33,838 nucleotides of DNA from Methanomassiliicoccales archaeon (GTDB lineage Archaea; Thermoplasmatota; Thermoplasmata; Methanomassiliicoccales; JAUVWO01): contig JAUVWO010000005.1 of NCBI GenBank assembly GCA_030604065.1, forward strand, positions 1 through 33,838, given 5' to 3'. This document shows positions 27,666-33,838 of this stretch, in pieces. A model generated the notes under the pieces. The model had not been told where the DNA came from, made no database searches, and saw nothing but the letters and a program-made list of their open reading frames with translations. Position numbers and translations under genes: made by a program. The number at the start of each line of letters is the position of its first letter. Position 1 is the stretch's first letter.

Positions 27666-29768
27666 ATGAAGGCAACAGAAGCTAAAATGCTTGATTTTTT
27701 AAAGAGATCCCCACAGTTTGTCATTCCCATATATCAACGTACCTACTCTTGGACGGAATCTGAATGTCGTCAGCTCTGGGATGATATAATAAGAACTGGC
27801 CAAAATGACGACGTTTTTGCCCACTTCATAGGTTCCATTGTCTACATCGAGAAGGGTCTATATCATGTCTCCAGTCAATCACCACTTCTTGTTATCGACG
27901 GCCAGCAGCGACTTACAACTGTTACTCTGATCCTCGAAGCCCTTGCCCGACACATCGGCGATTCCGAGCCATTGGAAGGGTTCTCGGCCAAGAAACTGCG
28001 CAACTATTACCTGCTCAACCCACTCGAAGACGGTGAGTGCGGCTACAAGCTGCTGCTGACACAGACGGACAAACAGAGCCTGCTGGCGTTGGTGAACCAG
28101 AAGCCATGGCCCGCCGAACACTCACTACGCCTGAAGGATAATTTCGAGTTCTTCGTGGAAAGGATAAAAAAGCTCGATAACGACATGTTGCCACTTTGCA
28201 AAGGCCTCGCCAAGCTCGTCATCGTGGACATCTCACTCAACCGCGATCAGGACAACCCACAGCTCATCTTCGAAAGCATGAACTCCACTGGGCGTGAATT
28301 GAGCCAGGCTGACCTGATTCGTAACTATATTCTCATGGGCCTCGAAGCAGGCCATCAGACCCAATTATACAACGATCACTGGCGCCCCATGGAGATCGGA
28401 TTCGGCCAGGAAGCATACGGTACACACTTTGATGCTTTCATGCGCGACTATCTAACGTTCAAGACCGGTGAAATCCCCAACGTCCGCAAGGTTTACGAGG
28501 CCTTCAGAAAACATGCCCGCAGTCCGGAAGTCAGCGTGGTGGGTGTCGATGCGCTGGTGGCCGACATCCATAAATTTGCTGATTACTACTGCGCAATGGC
28601 GCTGGGACAAGAATCAAACGGAAAGCTTGCGGCCGCATTCCGGGACCTGCGCGGGCTGAAGGTGGATGTGGCGTACCCCTTCCTGCTTGAGCTATATCAT
28701 GATTACTCGACCGGACTGCTACCTATAGAACAGTTTGAATGCGTTGTTCAACTTATCGAGAACTACGTTTTCCGCCGCGCCGTCTGCGCCATCCCGACCA
28801 ACTCACTCAACAAAACATTCGCAACGTTCGGTCGTACGCTCAACAAGGAACACTACCTTGAAAGCGTCCAGGCCCACTTCCTGTTGCTACCTTCCTATCG
28901 ACGCTTTCCAGGCAATGACGAGTTTTGCCGTGAACTCAAGGTCCGCGACCTCTACAACTTCCGCAGCCGCAGCTACTGGCTGCGTAAGATTGAGAACCAT
29001 GGCCGCAAAGAGCGGGTGCCCGTCGATGAGTACACCATTGAACACATCCTCCCCCAGAACGAGAACCTTTCGGAGCGGTGGCGAGACGCGCTCGGCCCAG
29101 AATGGCGGCGGGTGCAGGAGACCTGGCTGCACACGCTAGGAAACTTGACCCTGACCGGCTACAATGCTGAGTACAGCGATCGCTCCTTCACTGAGAAACG
29201 CGATATGAGGGGCGGATTCAGAGAGAGCCCGCTCCGCGTCAACGAAGGGCTTGGCACGATTGATACATGGGATGAGGGAGCTATCAGGGATCGAGCAGAA
29301 CGATTGGCCGAACAGGCCTCGTACGTCTGGATCGCCCCATCGCTACCCGCCGATGTACTCGATTGTTACCGCCCTCTTCAGAAGAGGGCGGGAGTCCATA
29401 CCGTCGATGATTATCGACGTCTGGCAGACGGGACCTCTATGCGGCCGCTGTTCGATGCGTTGCGTAAAGAGATCATGACCATTGATCCATGCGTATATGA
29501 GGATATTCGGAGATTCTATATCGCCTATAAGACAGAAACCAACTTGGTCGATGTGCTTCCGCAAGCCAAGCGATTGCGATTGACTCTTAACATAGGATTC
29601 CACGAACTCTACGACCCAAGAGGGCTGGCCAGGGATGTGACCAATATCAAACATTGGGGCAACGGTGATGTGGAAGTTGGACTTGACTCCTGCGACGAGA
29701 TTCCCTACGCCATGGGATTGATCCGTCAGGCGTTTGAGAAACAAATGGATGATAGGAGTGAGCAGTAA
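27666..29768 (+). CDS. GmrSD-like type IV restriction protein (DUF262 + DUF1524 HNH + DUF5655-like)
   Basis: DUF262 IPIYQRTYSW and VIDGQQRLTT; DUF1524 'EYTIEHILPQNENLSERW...LHTLGNLTLTGYNAEYSDRSFTEKR'; C-terminal 'IRRFYIAYKTETNLVDVLPQAKRLRLTLNIG...HWGNGDVEVGL...YAMGLIRQAFE'; SD GGAGGGG. Confidence 0.93.
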   Translation: MKATEAKMLDFLKRSPQFVIPIYQRTYSWTESECRQLWDDIIRTGQNDDVFAHFIGSIVYIEKGLYHVSSQSPLLVIDGQQRLTTVTLILEALARHIGDSEPLEGFSAKKLRNYYLLNPLEDGECGYKLLLTQTDKQSLLALVNQKPWPAEHSLRLKDNFEFFVERIKKLDNDMLPLCKGLAKLVIVDISLNRDQDNPQLIFESMNSTGRELSQADLIRNYILMGLEAGHQTQLYNDHWRPMEIGFGQEAYGTHFDAFMRDYLTFKTGEIPNVRKVYEAFRKHARSPEVSVVGVDALVADIHKFADYYCAMALGQESNGKLAAAFRDLRGLKVDVAYPFLLELYHDYSTGLLPIEQFECVVQLIENYVFRRAVCAIPTNSLNKTFATFGRTLNKEHYLESVQAHFLLLPSYRRFPGNDEFCRELKVRDLYNFRSRSYWLRKIENHGRKERVPVDEYTIEHILPQNENLSERWRDALGPEWRRVQETWLHTLGNLTLTGYNAEYSDRSFTEKRDMRGGFRESPLRVNEGLGTIDTWDEGAIRDRAERLAEQASYVWIAPSLPADVLDCYRPLQKRAGVHTVDDYRRLADGTSMRPLFDALRKEIMTIDPCVYEDIRRFYIAYKTETNLVDVLPQAKRLRLTLNIGFHELYDPRGLARDVTNIKHWGNGDVEVGLDSCDEIPYAMGLIRQAFEKQMDDRSEQ

Positions 29769-29787
29769 TATTGTATTTTTATAACCC

Positions 29788-29823
29788 GAGTTTGACACCC
29801 AATTCTCGCTAACTGTCAAATTC
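29788..29823. repeat. Inverted repeat downstream of the GmrSD-like gene
   Basis: GAGTTTGACA (29788-29797) and TGTCAAATTC (29814-29823): 9/10 match. Confidence 0.55.
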
Positions 29824-29835
29824 GGATTATACCGA

Positions 29836-30990
29836 TCAATGGGCCCGTTTGAGGCTACGGTTAATTGACTCGGCATCCTTACGCAGCTGCCTGTTGGTAT
29901 CACGGATGCGGTTGCCTATTATCACCTTCCTCTGGATCTCCTGGCGCAGATTATCCGCAATGGCGGGGTCCACCGATTCCTCGACCATGCGGAACATGAT
30001 GGAGACCTCCCACTCGATCTCCTCCAGGCGATGCTCGTTGGCGTCGGCCCTCGCCTCCATGGTCTCGACCTCGTTCATGTGACGTTGCCTGGCCTGCAAC
30101 CGAGCGACATCGTCGGCCGAGGACCACACCGCGTCCAGACGGGTCTTGGCCTCGGCGTATGCCGCATCGTCCAGCGGGTGCAGCTTGACGGTGCGGTGGG
30201 CCTCCCTGACCATTTCATGGGCCCGGTCCAGCTCGCCCTTTTCCAACAGTGACTCGGCCTCGCCGACCATCTCCATGATGATGACGCGGTTATCATCCAG
30301 CATCGCCGACCTCTGCGCATCCATCCGTCTACGGGCGGCCTTGTAGGCGGCCCAGCACAGGTCAAGGTCATGCCGTTCCATGGAGGTCGACTCCATGTCC
30401 CCCCACACAGCAGTGAGCTGCCGGCCAACGTCCCCCAGCTCCCGCAGCGAACTGCAGGCGTCGGCGGTGTCCAGAAGCCCGCCGATGCGGCGGACGATCG
30501 CCTGGCGTGCCTCCATGGATACGGCCTCGGTGGCCAACCTCTCCTCCTGGGAAAGGGCCTTGGCCCTCTCACAGGCCTGGGCATAGCGCCGCCACAGCCG
30601 CTCCCGGGTGTCAGGATCCACGCCACGGGCGGCCTTGAAGCTGCTGACCACATCTGGCGCCCGTTCCCAGAATCCCTTCCTATCGTCAGGGAGCATGGAC
30701 TCCAGCGCCGCCACCTCCGCCTGCAACGATCTGGTTGCCTGCGTCCGCGACTCCTCCATGCGGCCCCTGGCCTGTTCGCACATGGCGTCCAGCCGCCCTC
30801 GCAGGCGCTCACGGTCCAGATCTCGCAGCTGGCCGGTGCGCACAGTGGGACCTATTTCCCTCACCAGGTCCCAGAACGGTGACGGATCGTCCCCCGCCCG
30901 CCCAAGCCGGGACTCCATCTCCTTGAGCTTGGCCTCCATTGCAACCCGGTTCTCCTGGCACTTGCGGAAGGAGTCCTCGAAGTCGCCCAT
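29836..30990 (-). CDS. DUF349-like helical-repeat/coiled-coil protein
   Basis: Repeated aromatic/helical units: PSPFWDLVREIG...LDRERLRGRLDAMCEQARGRM, RKGFWERAPDVVSSFKAARGVDPDTRERLWRRYAQACERAK, LTAVWGDMESTSMERHDLDLCWAAYKAARRRM. Confidence 0.55.
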   Translation of the reverse strand: MGDFEDSFRKCQENRVAMEAKLKEMESRLGRAGDDPSPFWDLVREIGPTVRTGQLRDLDRERLRGRLDAMCEQARGRMEESRTQATRSLQAEVAALESMLPDDRKGFWERAPDVVSSFKAARGVDPDTRERLWRRYAQACERAKALSQEERLATEAVSMEARQAIVRRIGGLLDTADACSSLRELGDVGRQLTAVWGDMESTSMERHDLDLCWAAYKAARRRMDAQRSAMLDDNRVIIMEMVGEAESLLEKGELDRAHEMVREAHRTVKLHPLDDAAYAEAKTRLDAVWSSADDVARLQARQRHMNEVETMEARADANEHRLEEIEWEVSIMFRMVEESVDPAIADNLRQEIQRKVIIGNRIRDTNRQLRKDAESINRSLKRAH

Positions 30991-31015
30991 GAACAGGTCA
31001 ATGACGTGGCATCGC

Positions 31016-31999
31016 TTAACCCTTGTCCTGACCTCGTTGCATCCAGGGAATGATATGATCGGCCACCAGCGGCAGCATGTTCCTCTTCAGAGATCGGGTC
31101 ACCTCCCTGGGCGTGAGCGGTCCTGGGTTGTCGCGCAGCATGTGATTCATCCCGGGCACCAACACGACATCCACGCCGGGAAGGTCGGTCAACGGCGCCC
31201 CCTCATCAGGAGGCACCTGGTAGTCCCGATCGCCATACAGCAGCAGCACGGGGCACTGCGGAGGCATCCGTTCCAACGGATATTCGTCCCTCTCCAGCAC
31301 CCATCGCGGACGCAGCTGTCTCCCCAGGGTGGTCTTGACACGCCTTGCTCCCATGAGACGCAGTGCGAACGATACTGGCAGCATCTCCCGCTTTACCTCT
31401 GCGGCCGCCACCTTTTCCCAATCACCCTGCTGGCGCAGCATGCCGTACACCCGCTCCATCGCATCTATCAGAGCCTGCTGCCGTCTGCCAAAGCGACCCC
31501 GGGAACGCAGTATGTGTTCCATCTGATGCAACAGGACCTGGTCGAACGGCGATGTACCACAGGCGATGGCGACTGCATCATCCATGTCCTCCGCCTCAGA
31601 GGCCAGGATCATAGCGATGATGGCGCCTTCCGAATGACCCACCGTCAGAAGCTGACCGCCCACCTCGGGAAAGGAAGCCATCTGCCCCCAGGCCGCCCTG
31701 GCATCGGCCACCAAGGCATGAAGACCGGTCTCTGATCGATCGCCGCATCCGCGCTTGTCATAGCGCAGCGAGGCGATCCCCGCATCGGCCAGCTGCCAGG
31801 CCAGATCGCGGGTGATGCTGCTCGTGAACCGGTGCAGGCCCACACGAGCGTTGGAGTTCCGATCGGTGGGACCCGACCCCTGCAGCAGCAACGCAGCCGG
31901 GAACGGGCCCTTCCCTGCAGGTAGCGTGAGCGTGCCCCCTGTCTCCATATCTCCCATATCCAACTTCACATCACGCTCGGACCGGTTCATCATATCCAC
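31016..31999 (-). CDS. Alpha/beta hydrolase
   Basis: FPAALLLQGSGPTDRNSN, nucleophile elbow VGHSEGA, CPVLLLYGDRDYQVPP, catalytic His in GMNHMLRD. Confidence 0.88.
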   Translation of the reverse strand: MDMMNRSERDVKLDMGDMETGGTLTLPAGKGPFPAALLLQGSGPTDRNSNARVGLHRFTSSITRDLAWQLADAGIASLRYDKRGCGDRSETGLHALVADARAAWGQMASFPEVGGQLLTVGHSEGAIIAMILASEAEDMDDAVAIACGTSPFDQVLLHQMEHILRSRGRFGRRQQALIDAMERVYGMLRQQGDWEKVAAAEVKREMLPVSFALRLMGARRVKTTLGRQLRPRWVLERDEYPLERMPPQCPVLLLYGDRDYQVPPDEGAPLTDLPGVDVVLVPGMNHMLRDNPGPLTPREVTRSLKRNMLPLVADHIIPWMQRGQDKG

Positions 32000-32203
32000 A
32001 TCTGCCGCACTGATATTTCATCATTTACGAGTCCTGGCCCACAGCCTCCCGGGAACGAACGCCCCGCCCATCGATCGCACGATGCATGGGATTCCAGAAG
32101 GTTGGCCGACGGATGCCTTGGATCCCATTCACAACTGACGGAACGAGCGTTGCAGCGGTAAGACGGCTGCTGCGTTCCCTTCCCGCCTTACGAGGAGAAG
32201 AGC

Positions 32204-32560
32204 CTAGAACTCGACCTCGAACCGGGAGACGATGTCATCGATCCGGTCCTTCCAATCACCCACGCACGATTGGATGCGGGCATTCAGCTCGGCCCGGGGC
32301 AAGGCGGCGTACAAATAGTAGTAACCGCCCTGCTCGATGTGTCTTGTATCTCGGTAAACCAGACCGCAGCTGAGCATGCGCTGCAGTGAGCGGTACACAG
32401 AGCCGTTGGAGCGGTCGGTGCCATCGGTGAGGTCGCCGACACTGCCCGGACCCTGGACCATGAGCTGACGCAGCAGCTCGATATCGGCATCGCTGAGGCT
32501 GAACGCGCACTTGACCAGATCACCGCACCTACCGCTCGCCATCAGGGTCTGCATGTCCAT
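32204..32560 (-). CDS. Winged-helix transcriptional regulator (TrmB/PadR-like)
   Basis: LSDADIELLRQLMVQGPGSVGDLTDGTDRSNGSVYRSLQRMLSCGLVYRDTRHIEQGGYYYLYAALP; divergent from the tusA-like gene. Confidence 0.78.
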   Translation of the reverse strand: MDMQTLMASGRCGDLVKCAFSLSDADIELLRQLMVQGPGSVGDLTDGTDRSNGSVYRSLQRMLSCGLVYRDTRHIEQGGYYYLYAALPRAELNARIQSCVGDWKDRIDDIVSRFEVEF

Positions 32561-32586
32561 TGCTCACACCATCGATCGATAATATA

Positions 32587-32637
32587 GGAGCACTATTTAT
32601 GGTTTTTCATGCTTTAGGGAAAACCGGTAAATACTCC
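32587..32637. promoter_or_regulatory. Imperfect inverted repeat in divergent promoter (candidate operator)
   Basis: GGAG-cac-TATTTA-t-GGTTTT (32587-32606) against AAAACC-gg-TAAATA-CTCC (32620-32637). Confidence 0.4.
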
Positions 32638-32680
32638 ATGATTCAATGTATCCATAAGAGAACCGTTGAGAACGGGAAAG

Positions 32681-32914
32681 ATGAAAATGGTGGATGAGAC
32701 ACTGGACGCAAGGGAGCTGATGTGCCCCATGCCCATGGTCAAGCTGACGAAGGCGATGAGGAGGCGGGTCCCGGGCCAGGAACTGGAGATGTTGTCCGAC
32801 GACCCAGGATCCGTCGAGGATGTCCCAGCGTGGAGCTCGGGGACAGGGAACGAACTTATCGGAACCGCTACGGATGATGAAGGATACCACTTCATCATAA
32901 GAAAGGGGGAGTGA
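32681..32914 (+). CDS. TusA/SirA-like sulfurtransferase protein
   Basis: DETLDARELMCPMPMVKLTKAMRRRVPGQELEMLSDDPGSVEDVPAW: CPxP motif and beta-alpha pattern of TusA. Confidence 0.92.
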   Translation: MKMVDETLDARELMCPMPMVKLTKAMRRRVPGQELEMLSDDPGSVEDVPAWSSGTGNELIGTATDDEGYHFIIRKGE

Positions 32915-33327
32915 TGGTGAGACAGGACAAGGGGGCTATAGTTGTAGCCGAGGGATCGTACGACAAGGCCATGGCATCCCTGTTCCTGGCCACCACGGCT
33001 GCGGGGCTGGGCATGGAGGCCCACGTGTTCTGCACGTTCTTCGGCCTCAACCTGCTCAAGCGCAAAGCCAGGCCCAAGCTGCCCGGCATGTACCGGCTCT
33101 TCACCGGCATGTTCGAGAAGAAGATGAAGCGGTTGGCTGGCGTGGAGGGTTTCCAAGAGATTATGGAGACAGCCAAGGACCTGGGCGTGCGGTTCTACGC
33201 CTGCTCCACATCCATGGCGGCCCTGGGCATGAAAAAGGACCAGCTTGTGGACGGCATCGAAGTGCTGGGAGCGAGCAAATTCCTGGACATTGCGGCCGAC
33301 TCCAGGGTGCAACTATTCATAGGGTGA
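32911..33327 (+). CDS. DsrE/DsrF-like (DsrE2-type) protein
   Basis: AIVVAEGSYDKAMASLFLATTAAGLGMEAHVFCTFFGLNLLK ... VRFYACSTSMAALGM; 4-bp overlap with the tusA-like gene. Confidence 0.88.
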   Translation: MMVRQDKGAIVVAEGSYDKAMASLFLATTAAGLGMEAHVFCTFFGLNLLKRKARPKLPGMYRLFTGMFEKKMKRLAGVEGFQEIMETAKDLGVRFYACSTSMAALGMKKDQLVDGIEVLGASKFLDIAADSRVQLFIG

Positions 33328-33559
33328 TCGCACGAGAGGAGCGTCCATTATGCCGAGGCGCAGTACCTGATGACCGGACCTCGGCTGATGGCCACTTTCT
33401 GAATCCCAGTTCACCTCCCCTCATCCTTGGAAGAATCGCAGGTAGTTGCGGCCCCATGAGAAGAGGGTGTTGCCTATCCTGGGCCCACACTATGTCCCGC
33501 TCCCGCAGCTTTGGATGATAGAACCTTTCAACCTAAGCTCCCGGCCGTTTATACCAATG

Positions 33560-33838
33560 TCACAAGATGAGACCGAAGTGCTCTGACACCTTCCGCAACG
33601 ATCTCGTGGGCTCGGTGCGAACAGTACGTCCGTCCTTGAAGCGTATCTCCCGCAGCAACTCGAACTCGGACAGCAGCGTCCTCATCGTGTGGTCGCCATA
33701 CCGGCCGTTCGCACGCATCACCTTGCGGATATGCGATATCAGTATCAACGCGATGAACTGGATGAACATCCTGCCCTCCATGTTCCGCGACGAATGGACG
33801 CGGAGGCGTCTGGAATCGGTGTCGTTCTTCAGATCGTC
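33560..33838 (-). mobile_element. C-terminal part of an IS transposase (DDE; IS4/IS1634-like), open at window edge
   Basis: Frame open to 33838: DDLKNDTDSRRLRVHSSRNMEGRMFIQFIALILISHIRKVMRANGRYGDHTMRTLLSEFELLREIRF, typical of the C-terminus of IS1634/IS4-like transposases. Confidence 0.75.

Noticed and set aside
33330-33535. Possible minus-strand reading frame (VERFYHPKLRERDIVWAQDRQHPLL...)
   Set aside because: Open but no start codon context or recognisable family; could be a remnant but not supported.
1-33838. tRNA or rRNA genes
   Set aside because: Intergenic gaps were scanned by eye for T-loop GGTTCGAATCC-like and rRNA motifs; none found. tRNAscan-SE would be decisive.

Overview
This is a gene-dense archaeal chromosome segment, high in GC, with Shine-Dalgarno sites, TATA boxes, a thermosome, PAN, MBF1, a GPN GTPase and a form III-type RuBisCO. 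It looks euryarchaeal/Thermoplasmatota-like, but that placement is inference. Most genes are housekeeping. They include RuBisCO + AMP phosphorylase, an RNase H-fold-like ORF + MazG, two tandem MFS transporters, thermosome-grpE-dnaK-dnaJ, a DUF2240-like protein, MBF1, PAN, a GPN-loop GTPase, proA-proB, a bacterial-type glutamate decarboxylase, YkgJ-like, DUF349-like helical, alpha/beta hydrolase, TusA and DsrE-like proteins. There are three related PAS/GAF/PocR histidine kinases of the 'LLQEVHHRVKNN' (HisKA_2) type and a stand-alone receiver. Accessory signals are: an intact single-gene GmrSD-like (DUF262+DUF1524+DUF5655-like) type IV restriction gene in an AT-richer island with repeated TGTCAAATT/TTTGACA motifs; an orphan hairpin resembling an IS605/TnpB right end; a decayed TM2-like membrane protein gene with frameshifts and an in-frame TAG; a 28-bp direct repeat pair; and a truncated IS transposase at the right edge. 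Five of the convergent gene pairs have abutting or overlapping stop codons. I did not find an unambiguous new multi-gene system. The best candidates for follow-up are the GmrSD island and its flanking repeats, the RNase H-like ORF, the histidine kinase set and the TnpB-end-like orphan element.
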